48,968 bases of DNA. Origin: Brevundimonas sp. (GTDB taxonomy: Bacteria; Pseudomonadota; Alphaproteobacteria; Caulobacterales; Caulobacteraceae). Each line of letters begins with the position of its first letter. Position 1 is the first letter of the stretch. The translations under genes and the position numbers were made by a program. The notes under the pieces were generated by a model. The model made no database searches and had not been told where the DNA came from. It saw nothing but the letters and a program-made list of their open reading frames with translations. Positions 1-7,878 of this stretch are shown one piece after another. The DNA is taken from assembly GCF_027487935.1 (NCBI RefSeq), contig NZ_JAIYCP010000011.1, forward strand, positions 1 to 48,968, in the 5' to 3' direction.

Positions 1-111
1 CAGGCCCAGCTCAGCGCCATCGCCCGCCAGCTCAACGAACGGCCCAGAAAGACCTTGCTCTATCGAACGCCAGCAGAGACCTTCGCCGCGTGTGTTGCGG
101 CGATCAGTTGA
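1..111 (+). CDS. IS30-family transposase, C-terminal fragment
   Basis: The first 36 codons of the window read in frame from position 1 to a TGA at 109-111. They contain the typical IS30-family C-terminal motif LNERPRKTLLYRTPAETF, found at the end of the DDE transposase. The start and catalytic core lie outside the window to the left. The IS end must fall within a few tens of bases after the stop, because the opposite-strand primase homology resumes by about position 125. I could not assign the terminal inverted repeat. The copy interrupts the primase-like gene that follows on the minus strand. Confidence 0.85.
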   Translation, partial: QAQLSAIARQLNERPRKTLLYRTPAETFAACVAAIS

Positions 112-879
112 GGCCGCCGGCAGATCCGGGCGTTCATCGACGGCGGAACCGTCGACCAAGCGAACGGCGTGATGCTCGCCGATACCGACCGCGCCGAAAT
201 AGTAGGCCTGCGAGGCGGTGAAGGACTCTGGAGCGAGAATGCCGCCCAACGCGCCGTTTACACGGGCGCAGAGGTCATCGCGGGCATCTGGATCTGCCGA
301 AGACGCCAGAGGGCATAGGACGCGCCACCGCGGAGCGGCAGGCGTGTGCGAAGGCGTCGTGTAGACCAGCGCAGCGAGGCCGGCCGCAGCCAAGCGGCTG
401 CAGGCCTCATCGAGTGAGACAGTGCCGGCATCATAATCGCCTTCGATCCCGTCGACCGACAACAGATTGGCGTTGTGACGCAGCGTGCCCTTTGTTGTTG
501 GCATGTCGCCGAACGTGGCGAGCTTAAGCCAAGGGAGGGCGGCTTTGCTGTCCGCACGCGTCCCTTCGATCAGGTTCGCAAGATTGCGGAGCGTGACCGT
601 CCTCCGACTCTGCGCTTTGGCAGAGGCGTCGGCGAACTCGGTCACCACAATAGGCCTATCAAGCGGCGACTCGGAAGGATCGAATGTCGCTGGGATAGCG
701 CGCGGGCGGCTGCTACACTGCCACTGAAGTTGACGGACTTCCTTATCTACTGCGACGCCGTTCCGGGGACCAGCCGGGGCGGCGTTTCGCGTTTCCGGTG
801 GATCTGGGAAGTCCAGAATGTCTGGCCAAAAGGTATCGATTTCAGTTGGCGTTTTCGCTGTAACGTATTGATCCAGCAC
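112..879 (-). pseudogene. Phage/plasmid-type primase-replicase, interrupted by the IS30 element
   Basis: A minus-strand frame runs open from a GTG at 879, preceded by AAAGGA (890-895) ten bases upstream, down to the IS30 junction near 112-125. The translation has the hallmarks of an archaeo-eukaryotic-primase-like replication domain of integrative elements: a VVTEFADAS opening, then LLSVDGIEGDYDAG with two acidic residues, VYTTPSHTP with its conserved His, RWRVLCPL, and an APESFTASQAYYFG segment. Homology ends near ERPDLP, where family members would continue, so the rest (probably including a helicase part) is displaced or lost through the IS insertion. The frame stays open into the IS by chance. 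The gene is read away from the tRNA-Lys scar at 936-985, as expected for an element gene near its att site. The family call is from motifs only. Confidence 0.65.
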
Positions 880-935
880 GAGGCGTTTTTCCTTTGGTTG
901 GGAGAAAAGCGCATAAAAATCAACGTCCGACCTAG

Positions 936-985
936 GACTTTTAATCAGAGGGTCCTCGGTTCGAGCCCGAGAGGGCGTACCACCA
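936..985 (+). other. Attachment-site scar: 3' half of tRNA-Lys(TTT)
   Basis: This stretch reads as the 3' half of a tRNA: anticodon loop CTTTTAA (938-944), variable region, T stem CTCGG/CCGAG around a TTCGAGC loop, acceptor strand AGGGCGT (972-978), discriminator A and CCA (980-982). The 5' half is missing: the upstream bases have no D arm and no matching ACGCCCT strand. A 3'-tRNA duplicate directly beside an element-type replication gene is the usual mark of tyrosine-recombinase integration into a tRNA gene. The complete tRNA-Lys should lie beyond the left edge. Chromosomal sequence therefore begins about 986. The 986-1248 gap shows only a GC-rich palindromic stretch (about 1010-1045) that could be the old tRNA terminator. 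Confidence 0.8.
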
Positions 986-1248
986 AGCCAGGGAAAATAT
1001 TAGAAAACTCGGCCCATGGCCGGCCCATCGCAGGCCGCGGTTTTCGCCCTAGCTATCCTTCAAGGTAACATGATCTTGACGGGCTCTTGGTCAGCCCAGA
1101 TCGGTCCCAGCGGCCTCAATACGCCGGGCCTCGGTCACACCTTGCTGATCGAGCCCGGCACGCTCTCACAGCCCGCGCTTTACAGCTTGCGGCCGCCGGC
1201 AAGCCGGGCGACCTTGGCCAAAGGCCATGTCTGAAACAGGGAAACGTC

Positions 1249-1713
1249 ATGATCCGCGTCGCCATCCTCGCCTGCGCCCTCGTGGCCCTTCCATCAGCGG
1301 CTCTGGCCCAGGTGCGGAGCTCCACCCCCGGCGAGACCCGGGTGCTAAGGGCGCAGCTGACCCCGGGCGAGGGGCCGCCCGCCGACTACATCGGCGACAT
1401 CGCACCCGAGGTTAACGGCTGGATCTATCAGGAAGTCGGCGGTAGGGCCGGGCCGACGACCCTGTATCAGGGGCATGGCTATCCGGCGACCATCACGGTG
1501 TGCCCAAGATTGGCACCAGTCCGCCTGTTCCTGCAGGGGCAGGGCGAGGTTGAGGCGTTCAACAACCGCTGCACCACCGTAACCACCGACCACCTGCGCA
1601 TCAGCGGCGTCGGCGACGGCACCGATCGCAACAGCGGCATCGGCGACGGCACCAATCTCCGCTTGATCCAGATCCGCTACCAGATCCTGTTCGTTCACCG
1701 CGCCGCCGAGTGA
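1249..1713 (+). CDS. Secreted hypothetical protein
   Basis: The 154-residue product starts with a clear Sec signal peptide (MIRVAILACALVALPSAALA, cleavage after ALA). No domain was recognised in the mature part. It has two cysteines about 33 residues apart (in TVCPRL and NNRCTT), which could form a disulfide. Near the C-terminus a short glycine-aspartate repeat occurs twice (ISGVGDGTDRN and SGIGDGTN). I chose the ATG at 1249 because the signal peptide begins there and ACAGGGAAA precedes it; the frame remains open further upstream without protein-like sequence. It is the first chromosomal gene after the tRNA-Lys scar. The periplasmic location is inferred from the signal peptide. Confidence 0.7.
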   Translation: MIRVAILACALVALPSAALAQVRSSTPGETRVLRAQLTPGEGPPADYIGDIAPEVNGWIYQEVGGRAGPTTLYQGHGYPATITVCPRLAPVRLFLQGQGEVEAFNNRCTTVTTDHLRISGVGDGTDRNSGIGDGTNLRLIQIRYQILFVHRAAE

Positions 1714-1868
1714 GGGCTTCCCAGCGCCACCGCCCGCACGCCGGTGATCCCGCACAAGAACTTGCCGCTGCGGTCGGGCGCCGAGAATGTATGCTGGCGG
1801 TCATGACACCGGCCAAAGTAGCCGAGGGCCAGCGTCTTGCTGCGGAGTGGCGGCCTAGCTAACGGCAT
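1695..1868 (-). CDS. Possible small protein, 57 aa
   Basis: A short minus-strand frame starts at ATG 1868, inside the last codons of the next upstream small frame (1855-2061), so their end and start overlap as in translationally coupled pairs. The sequence contains GYFGRCHDRQHTFSAPD and GKFLCGI, with two cysteines and two histidines that could bind a metal. Its 3' end overlaps the end of the plus-strand secreted gene by 19 bases. I recognise no family. The main support is the stop/start overlap with its neighbour and a protein-like composition, so the call is weak. Confidence 0.3.
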   Translation of the reverse strand: MPLARPPLRSKTLALGYFGRCHDRQHTFSAPDRSGKFLCGITGVRAVALGSPHSAAR

Positions 1869-2061
1869 TCGGGCGTGGGGGCGTCTCGTGCGTCCCGCCG
1901 AAAAATCTATCCAGCGGGTCGTCCTCGACCTGGGCCAGCGCCGCGACCTTTGAGCTATCCACCGGGGTCGCGCCCAGTTTCGACAGGACGGCACTCGGTG
2001 TTGCGACCACGTTCAGGGCCACGCCGGGGTCATCCGGCCGGGCCGTGAGAATAGCGGCCAT
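1855..2061 (-). CDS. Small hypothetical protein, 68 aa
   Basis: This frame begins at ATG 2061 (product MAAILTARPDDPGVAL...) with a weak GATCAGG upstream; a GTG at 2103 would add 14 residues. The protein is acidic to neutral, with no signal peptide, membrane segment or recognised motif. It ends in GGTHETPPRPNAVS. Its stop codon overlaps the start of the 57-aa frame 1695-1868, suggesting a two-gene unit. Together with the 56-aa gene at 2108-2278 it fills the 1.7-2.3 kb stretch. Absence of known homology and the short length limit confidence. Confidence 0.4.
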   Translation of the reverse strand: MAAILTARPDDPGVALNVVATPSAVLSKLGATPVDSSKVAALAQVEDDPLDRFFGGTHETPPRPNAVS

Positions 2062-2107
2062 CCTGATCAGCGTCCGGGGCGAAGCATCCAGCCACGTCCA
2101 CACGCAC

Positions 2108-2278
2108 TCAGGGCGTTGGCTTTCGTTTGCGACAGCATTTGCAGACCGGGATACCCGGTTTGCTGTGGCTGTGTCGGTACTGATGCTTGCAGCGCAGCCG
2201 GGTGATCAAGGCGTCAAACAGTTGGATCACCGATACCCGGCCAGGCTTGAAGCGGGTCGTCGACAGGCCGGGCAGCAT
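2108..2278 (-). CDS. Small basic Cys/His-rich protein, 56 aa
   Basis: The start at ATG 2278 is preceded by AAGAGG at a suitable distance. The product is strongly basic and ends in PVCKCCRKRKPTP. It also carries LRCKHQYRHSHSKPG, so four Cys and several His sit in the last 28 residues, a pattern that suggests a small metal-binding or nucleic-acid-binding protein. It is divergent from the lipoprotein gene at 2327, with about 50 bases between the starts. I do not recognise the family. The RBS, the compact Cys/His cluster and the divergent layout favour a real gene. Confidence 0.45.
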   Translation of the reverse strand: MLPGLSTTRFKPGRVSVIQLFDALITRLRCKHQYRHSHSKPGIPVCKCCRKRKPTP

Positions 2279-2326
2279 TGAGCGGCCCCTCTTGTGCGGG
2301 GTGGCGCTTTGAGCCGGGCGTTTTGC

Positions 2327-2890
2327 ATGATTGAAAGGCGAATGCGCCGCTCTGTCCTTCCCGTCGTCCTTTCCCTCGTACTGCCGCTGGCCGCCTGCAA
2401 CGCGGGGCGTTCGGCAATGGACGGAGCCCGGCAGTTCGGGGCCGGGGTCGGGGCGGCGGCCACCGCGCCCCTGGACGACCTCAACCTGCGCCGGGCCTAT
2501 ATCCCGACCGTTCTGCTGCAGGCCGAGGCCAATCCCTATGACCTGCGCAATCTGAACCACTGTGCCACCATCGGGGCCGAGATCGCCCGGCTGAACGAGG
2601 CGCTCGGGCCGGACACGGACGAGCCGCCATCGCCGGATGGCTCCTTTCTCAGCGAACGGGCGGCCGATGCGGCCTCAGCCGCGGCGCTGGACGCGATCCG
2701 TGAGGCGACGACGGACTTTATTCCCGGTCGCAGCTGGATCCGGCAGCTGTCCGGGGCCGAACAGCACAGCCGCCATGTTCAGTCTGCCATCCAGGCCGGA
2801 CGGATGCGCCGTGCCTTCCTCAAGGGGACGGGCATGCAGCGCAACTGCGCCCCGCCGGCGGCTCCGGGCTGGTTCAGGCCCCGGAGATAG
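2327..2890 (+). CDS. Lipoprotein of unknown function
   Basis: The 187-residue product has a lipoprotein signal peptide with a lipobox LPLAAC, so Cys24 (counting from ATG 2327) would be lipidated and the protein anchored in the envelope. A second ATG at 2342 gives a shorter n-region and has GAAAGG just three bases upstream; either start is possible. The mature part is mostly helical, with RRAYIPTVLLQAEANPYDL and a conserved-looking NHCATIGAEIARLNEALGPD segment, which resembles uncharacterised alphaproteobacterial lipoproteins. Its stop codon is followed at once by the G-rich heptamer array at 2891, shared head-on with tgt. Confidence 0.75.
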   Translation: MIERRMRRSVLPVVLSLVLPLAACNAGRSAMDGARQFGAGVGAAATAPLDDLNLRRAYIPTVLLQAEANPYDLRNLNHCATIGAEIARLNEALGPDTDEPPSPDGSFLSERAADAASAAALDAIREATTDFIPGRSWIRQLSGAEQHSRHVQSAIQAGRMRRAFLKGTGMQRNCAPPAAPGWFRPRR

Positions 2891-3067
2891 GGGGTTGGGG
2901 TATGGGGTGTGGGGTGTGGGGCAAGTCCGGGACCAAAGCGCCGAACGGTTAGTGCCCGGCCTGTCCTCGAAATCCTCGCGACCGTCCTGACCCCACACCC
3001 CAAACCCCACACCCCACACCCCAAACCCCACACCCCACACCCCAAACCCCACACCCCAAACCCTAAC
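2891..3067. repeat. Inverted G-rich heptamer arrays between convergent genes
   Basis: The left arm (2891-2931) is a run of five G tracts of four or more separated by 2-3 bases (GGGGTTGGGG, TATGGGGTGTGGGG and so on). The right arm (about 2990-3067) is built from the heptamers CCCCACA and CCCCAAA, ending in CCCTAACC, and is the inverse of the left arm. About 58 bases separate them. Each convergent transcript (the lipoprotein on plus, tgt on minus) meets G-rich heptamers just after its stop codon and the complementary C-rich arm later. The RNA could thus form a long hairpin or a G-quadruplex. The site may serve as a bidirectional terminator, which is inference. Confidence 0.85.
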
Positions 3068-4178
3068 CGTTCGACGTGTGCCGCGCGTGGAAGTCTCGCC
3101 GGAAGGCCTCGAACCGGCCGTGGGCGATGGCGTCGCGCATGGCCGCCGTCAGGGCCTGGAAGAAGGCGATGTTGTGCCAGCTCAGCAGCACCTTGCCGAG
3201 AATCTCGTCGGCGCGGATCAGATGATGCAGATAGGCCCTGGAATAGGCCTGTGAGGCCGGGCAGGGGATGTCGGGCTCCAGCGGGTCCTGATCCTCGGCG
3301 AAGCGGGCATTCTTCAGATTGATCGGCCCGGCCCAGTTCCAGGCCTGGCCGTGACGCCCGGCGCGGGTGGGCAGGACGCAGTCGAACATGTCGACCCCGC
3401 GCCACACCGCCTCGACGAGGTCGACCGGCTTGCCGACCCCCATCAGATAACGCGGGCGATCGACGGGCAGCATGTCCGGTGCATAGTCCAGCACCTCGCA
3501 CATGGCCTGATGGCCTTCGCCGACCGCGAGGCCGCCGATGGCATAGCCGTCAAAGCCGATCTCCTGCAGCCGGTCCGAGGACTCGCGGCGCAGGTTTTCG
3601 AAGGTCGAACCCTGCTGGATGCCGAACAGGGCCTGGGTCTCGCGGGTCCCGAAGGCCGCTTTGGACCGGGCGCCCCAGCGCACCGACAGCTCCATGGCGG
3701 CACGGGCGCCGGGTTCCTCGGCGGGCCAGCTGACACACTGGTCCAGCTGCATGGAGATGTCGGCCCCGATGCGGTCGGCCTGGATCTCGATCGACCGCTC
3801 GGGACTGAGCACGTGTTTCGAGCCGTCGATATGGCTGGCGAAGGTGACGGCCTCCTCCTTCACCTTCGAGATGCCGGCGAGGGACATGACCTGGAAGCCG
3901 CCGCTGTCGGTCAGGATGGGTTTGGTCCAGCCCATGAATTTGTGCAGCCCGCCCAGCCGCTCCATCCGCTCCGGCCCGGGGCGCAGCATCAGGTGATAGG
4001 TGTTGCCCAGGAGGATGTCGGCGCCGGTCTGGGCCACCTGATCCACCGTCATCGCCTTGACCGTGGCGGCGGTACCGACGGGCATGAAGGCCGGCGTGCG
4101 GATATCGCCGCGCGGCGTCTTCAGCACCCCGGTGCGGGCGCGACCCTCGGTGGCAGTGATGTCGAAGGGAAAGGGCAT
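3063..4178 (-). CDS. tgt: tRNA-guanine transglycosylase (queuine tRNA-ribosyltransferase)
   Basis: Tgt swaps guanine-34 in GUN-anticodon tRNAs for preQ1 during queuosine synthesis. The 371-residue protein has the family length and motifs: [21 protein letters not shown] (substrate Asp), the AIGGLAVGE loop, YLMGVGKP, and MFDCVLPTR with the nucleophile Asp. An oddity is the zinc site. The family CxCxxC-x25-H reads as I304-x-C306-x-x-S309 with H335, so two of three cysteines are missing (codons at 3252-3269). The fold may be zinc-free or the site altered. queA lies upstream on the same strand, 180 bases away across a mosaic repeat. Its 3' end abuts the heptamer arrays. Confidence 0.95.
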   Translation of the reverse strand: MPFPFDITATEGRARTGVLKTPRGDIRTPAFMPVGTAATVKAMTVDQVAQTGADILLGNTYHLMLRPGPERMERLGGLHKFMGWTKPILTDSGGFQVMSLAGISKVKEEAVTFASHIDGSKHVLSPERSIEIQADRIGADISMQLDQCVSWPAEEPGARAAMELSVRWGARSKAAFGTRETQALFGIQQGSTFENLRRESSDRLQEIGFDGYAIGGLAVGEGHQAMCEVLDYAPDMLPVDRPRYLMGVGKPVDLVEAVWRGVDMFDCVLPTRAGRHGQAWNWAGPINLKNARFAEDQDPLEPDIPCPASQAYSRAYLHHLIRADEILGKVLLSWHNIAFFQALTAAMRDAIAHGRFEAFRRDFHARHTSNG

Positions 4179-4194
4179 GGGTGGGGCTGTCTAT

Positions 4195-4356
4195 CCGATC
4201 CCCTCTCCCGATGGGAGAGGGCTTGAGCGCACGACGGCGAAGCCGTCGTCCTTGCGCGAAAGGGTGTGGGTCGACCGCCTCGAGGCGGCTCCGCCGCATC
4301 AACCCGCCGACCCACATCCGGCGCTGCGCGCCACCTTCTCCCATTGGGAGAAGGAA
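4195..4356. repeat. Mosaic intergenic palindromic repeat between queA and tgt
   Basis: This block has several nested palindromes: CCCTCTCCC/GGGAGAGGG (4201-4221, 3-nt loop); a GACGGCGAAGCCGTC hairpin near 4233-4247; TGTGGGTCG (4265-4273) pairing with CGACCCACA (4308-4316); the palindrome CCGCCTCGAGGCGG (4275-4288); and CCTTCTCCC/GGGAGAAGG (4334-4354). The two outer hairpins are near-copies of each other, which bracket the unit as its ends. It resembles REP/BIME-type or small non-autonomous dispersed repeats of GC-rich alphaproteobacteria. It lies between two genes of the same pathway and could modulate read-through from queA into tgt. Confidence 0.75.
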
Positions 4357-4358
4357 GC

Positions 4359-5414
4359 TTATGCGCGGAACAACAACGACCCGTCCCCATAGGAATAGAA
4401 CCGGTATCCGTCTGCCACCGCATGGGCATAGGCCGCCTTCATCGTCTCAAGCCCGGCAAAGGCGCTGACCAGCATGAACAGGGTCGATTTCGGCAGATGG
4501 AAATTGGTCATCAGCACATCGACAGCGCGGAAGCGGTAGCCGGGGGTGATGAAGATGGCGGTATCGCCCTGGAAAGGCTGTACCTCGCCCTCCGGCGTGG
4601 TGGCGCTTTCGAGCAGCCGCAGACTGGTTGTGCCGACGCAGACGATGCGGCCACGGGCGGCGCGGACGGCATTCAGGGCCGCGGCGGTATCGGCGGAGAC
4701 CACACCCCATTCGGAGTGCATCCTGTGGTCGGCCGTGTCGTCGGCCTTGACCGGCAGGAAGGTCCCGGCACCGACATGCAGGGTCAGGGCATGGGTCGAT
4801 ACGCCGCGCGCCTTCAGGGCCTCCATCAGGGCCGGGGTGAAATGCAGGCCGGCCGTGGGTGCCGCGACCGACCCGTCCAGCTGCGCGAACATGGTCTGGT
4901 AGTCCGAGAGGTCACGGTCGTCCTCGGGTCGCTTGGCCGCGATATAGGGGGGCAGGGGCATGACGCCGACGGCCCGGATGGCGTCATCGAGCGCGGGGCC
5001 TGCGAGGTCGAAGCGCAGTGTGACGAGGCCGTCGTCGGACTTGGCCGTGACGGTGGCGGTCAGGCTCTGGAAGGTGACACGGTCGCCGGCCTTCAAACGC
5101 TTGCCCGGCTTCATGAAGGCCGACCAGACATCGGGTGCATCGCGATGATGCAGGGTCGCCTCGACGGCGACGGTCAGGGTCTCGCCCTCCGGCCCGACAC
5201 GCTCACGGATGCCGGACAGTCGCGCCGGGATCACCCGCGTGTCGTTGAACACCAGGGCGTCGCCGGGACGCAGGAAGTCCGGCAGATCGCGGACGATCCG
5301 GTCCTCCAGCGTGCCGTCCTTCACGACCAGCAGGCGCGCGGAATCCCTCGGCTCGGCGGGGCGGAGCGCGATATGGCTGTCGGGCAGGTCGAAGTCGAAA
5401 TCGGCGGTCTTCAT
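4359..5414 (-). CDS. queA: S-adenosylmethionine:tRNA ribosyltransferase-isomerase
   Basis: QueA transfers and isomerises the ribosyl part of SAM onto preQ1-tRNA to give epoxyqueuosine. The product of about 351 residues begins with the typical [11 protein letters not shown] and carries family motifs: [62 protein letters not shown], and [17 protein letters not shown] near the C-terminus. I chose ATG 5414 over a TTG at 5426 because the conserved N-terminus begins there. It is transcribed toward tgt. The reading frame is complete with no anomalous residues seen. Confidence 0.95.
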   Translation of the reverse strand: MKTADFDFDLPDSHIALRPAEPRDSARLLVVKDGTLEDRIVRDLPDFLRPGDALVFNDTRVIPARLSGIRERVGPEGETLTVAVEATLHHRDAPDVWSAFMKPGKRLKAGDRVTFQSLTATVTAKSDDGLVTLRFDLAGPALDDAIRAVGVMPLPPYIAAKRPEDDRDLSDYQTMFAQLDGSVAAPTAGLHFTPALMEALKARGVSTHALTLHVGAGTFLPVKADDTADHRMHSEWGVVSADTAAALNAVRAARGRIVCVGTTSLRLLESATTPEGEVQPFQGDTAIFITPGYRFRAVDVLMTNFHLPKSTLFMLVSAFAGLETMKAAYAHAVADGYRFYSYGDGSLLFRA

Positions 5415-5497
5415 CAGGCGGGGCAATGGCCATGCGGGAGGGGGCGGGTCAAGCCAAGAGGCTCCCGTCGCACCGACGGTGACAGCAGGCGAGGGCC

Positions 5498-6064
5498 TTA
5501 CCGGCCTAGAAGGCGATACTGGGTGATCACACCGTTGGCCGCGTTGAACAGGCTCGAGAGGGTGTCGCTGCCGGAGGCAACGGCCTCTATTGAAGCTGCA
5601 ACTGTGAGCACGCCCTCGGTTGTCAGAACATAGAAGCGCACCTCGGCAGCCACGGGGCGCGGGAATCCGTCCGCTGTCGAAAGCGATCCGGAGACGGCTC
5701 GCGTGGCTTCGACAAAGGCCTTCGCGGCCTCAGCGATCTCAGGTTGGCCGACCCCGCCGATCATTCCGCCGCCGTTGCTGAAGTAGATGCTGGCGTCGCC
5801 GGTGGCGTAGGCAACGACGGTGACCGTCTCGCGGTCGACGTCGAACTCCATCACGGCACCATAGGGCGTCGTGCCGGGCGGCAGGCCCAGATCCGCTGAG
5901 GAAACGGAAAAGATCTGGTCCCGCAGGGTTTTGTACATTTCGCGACCCTCATCGGGCTCAGTCTGCTGGTTGTGCAACGGGTCTGCGAACGAGGTCGACG
6001 GAAGGGAGCCGCATATCACCGCTGCTGCCAGAACAAGGGCGATCACCCTTCCGATCGAATTCAT
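5498..6064 (-). CDS. Secreted hypothetical protein
   Basis: The product is 188 residues with a Sec signal peptide (hydrophobic core [13 protein letters not shown], likely cleavage after TSFA). The mature part has a segment [20 protein letters not shown] followed by [13 protein letters not shown], then a helical stretch around [14 protein letters not shown] and a strand-rich [14 protein letters not shown] end. I recognise no named family. Such layouts occur in small envelope or periplasmic proteins with an alternating beta/alpha fold. ATG 6064 was chosen because the signal peptide starts there. It is divergent from lysK, sharing a gap of about 110 bases. Confidence 0.7.
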   Translation of the reverse strand: MNSIGRVIALVLAAAVICGSLPSTSFADPLHNQQTEPDEGREMYKTLRDQIFSVSSADLGLPPGTTPYGAVMEFDVDRETVTVVAYATGDASIYFSNGGGMIGGVGQPEIAEAAKAFVEATRAVSGSLSTADGFPRPVAAEVRFYVLTTEGVLTVAASIEAVASGSDTLSSLFNAANGVITQYRLLGR

Positions 6065-6176
6065 GAGTATCCCCGAACCAGCTCGGCTTCCACCAACCGT
6101 AGTCGCCGACAAACCCGACGGGCGTCAATGCATCCGTGGCGTTGACCCACCGCCCCATCCGCGCCAAACCGCGCCC

Positions 6177-7850
6177 ATGCTGCAGCAACTCGAAACCCTC
6201 GCGCGCGACGCCAAATCCTGGCCGTTCGAACAGGCCCGCAATCTTCTCGTCCATGTGCTGAAGAAGCGGCTCTCCGACGGCGAGCGCAATGCGGCGAAGC
6301 TGCTGTTTGACGCGGGCAAGGGGGACGAGGCGCTTGCGACCTTTGAGGCGCTGCGGAAGCCGGTGATCTTCGAGACCGGCTATGGCCCGTCGGGCCTGCC
6401 GCATATGGGCACCTTCGGCGAGGTGGCGCGCACGACCATGGTGCGCAACGCCTTCCGCGCCCTGACCGGTGACCACTGGCCGACGCGGCTGATCGCCTTC
6501 TCGGACGACATGGACGGGCTGCGCAAGGTTCCGGAGGGCGTGCCCAATCCGGAGATGCTGACCGAGGACCTGCACAAGCCCCTGACTGTGGTGCGCGACC
6601 CGTTCGGGACGCACGACAGCTTTGGGGCCCACAACAACGCCCGCCTGCGCGCCTTCCTCGACGGCTTCGGGTTCGACTATGAGTTCCTGTCCTCGACCGA
6701 ACAGTACCGGTCGGGCCGGTTCGATGCGACGCTGCTGACCCTGCTGGACCGGTTCGATGCCGTGCAGGCCATCATGCTTCCGACGCTGGGCGAGGAGCGG
6801 CGCGCCACCTATTCCCCCTTCCTGCCGGTCAGCCCGGTCACCGGCCATGTCCTGCAGGTGCCCACGCTGGAGCGCAATGTGGAGAAGGGGACCATCGTCT
6901 TCGACGACCCGGCCGGCGGGCGCACCGAAGTTCCGGTCACCGGCGGCCATGTGAAGCTGCAGTGGAAGCCGGACTGGGCCATGCGCTGGACCGCCCTGGA
7001 CATCGACTACGAGATGTCGGGCAAGGACCTGATCGAGAGCGTGCGCGAGAGCTCGAGGGTCTGCCGGGCGCTCGGCGGCACGCCGCCCGAGGGGTTCAAC
7101 TACGAGCTCTTCCTGGACGTCGAGGGCAAGAAGATCTCCAAGTCCAAGGGCAATGGCCTGACCATGGACGAGTGGCTGCGTTACGGCACGCCGGAGTCCC
7201 TGAGCTGGTACATGTTCCAGTCGCCGAAATCGGCCAAGAGCCTGCATTTCAACGTCATCCCGCGGGCCATCGACGATTACCTGGCCTTCATCGAGGCATA
7301 CAAGACGCAGGAGCCGGCCAAACAGATCGACAACGCCGTCTGGTCGATCCACGCCGGGTCACCGCCGACCCATACCTCGCCGGTGTCCTTCGCCCTGCTG
7401 CTGAACCTCGTCGCCGTGGCCAACGCCTCGAACAAGGCCCAGCTCTGGGCCTATTTCGCGCGATACCTGCCGTCGGCCACACCCGCCAGCGAGCCGCTGC
7501 TCGACCGGCTGATGGGACATGCGCTGAACTATTACGAGGACTTCGTGAAGCCGACGAAGTCCTATCGCCCGCCGGACGACCGGGAGAAGGCGGCCCTGCT
7601 GGACCTCGCGACGCGGCTCAAGGCCCTGCCGGCCGATACGACCGATGGCGAACTGATCCAGACCGAAGTCTATGCGGTCGGCAAGGACCACGCCTTCGAG
7701 CCCCTGCGCGGCTGGTTCGGGGCGCTGTACGAGGTTCTGCTGGGCGCGTCGCAGGGGCCGCGCTTCGGCTCTTTCGCGGCCATCTACGGCCTGCCGCAGA
7801 CGATCGAGCTGATCGAGGCAGGCGCGGACGGCCGCCTGGCCGGGACCTGA
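6177..7850 (+). CDS. lysK: Lysyl-tRNA synthetase, class I
   Basis: This enzyme charges tRNA-Lys with lysine. The 557-residue product is the class I type (archaeal form, standard in alphaproteobacteria). It has the HIGH-like motif [10 protein letters not shown] near residue 65 and the KMSKS loop as KISKSKG near residue 320. Between them are the catalytic-core segments [13 protein letters not shown] and [14 protein letters not shown]. The ATG at 6177 was chosen for the helical start [17 protein letters not shown]; the frame is open far upstream but overlaps the divergent secreted gene. No editing domain is expected. Nothing unusual was seen. Confidence 0.95.
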   Translation: MLQQLETLARDAKSWPFEQARNLLVHVLKKRLSDGERNAAKLLFDAGKGDEALATFEALRKPVIFETGYGPSGLPHMGTFGEVARTTMVRNAFRALTGDHWPTRLIAFSDDMDGLRKVPEGVPNPEMLTEDLHKPLTVVRDPFGTHDSFGAHNNARLRAFLDGFGFDYEFLSSTEQYRSGRFDATLLTLLDRFDAVQAIMLPTLGEERRATYSPFLPVSPVTGHVLQVPTLERNVEKGTIVFDDPAGGRTEVPVTGGHVKLQWKPDWAMRWTALDIDYEMSGKDLIESVRESSRVCRALGGTPPEGFNYELFLDVEGKKISKSKGNGLTMDEWLRYGTPESLSWYMFQSPKSAKSLHFNVIPRAIDDYLAFIEAYKTQEPAKQIDNAVWSIHAGSPPTHTSPVSFALLLNLVAVANASNKAQLWAYFARYLPSATPASEPLLDRLMGHALNYYEDFVKPTKSYRPPDDREKAALLDLATRLKALPADTTDGELIQTEVYAVGKDHAFEPLRGWFGALYEVLLGASQGPRFGSFAAIYGLPQTIELIEAGADGRLAGT

Positions 7851-7878
7851 CCCCGGGGGGCGACGGGCATGGCCTTGT

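Noticed and set aside
936..985. Functional tRNA-Lys gene
   Set aside because: The 5' half (acceptor strand, D arm) is missing; only the 3' half is present.
475..1068. Plus-strand frame of 197 codons crossing the tRNA-Lys scar
   Set aside because: It runs through the tRNA fragment and opposite the primase frame, which has real motifs.
2891..3067. CRISPR array
   Set aside because: Repeat unit is 7 bases with no spacers of constant length and no cas genes nearby.
4266..5633. Long plus-strand frame (455 codons) opposite queA
   Set aside because: It is the antisense of queA in a GC-rich genome, with biased Gly/Arg/Gln composition and no domain.
5958..7352. Minus-strand frame of 464 codons opposite lysK
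   Set aside because: lysK has both class I synthetase motifs; the reverse frame has none.
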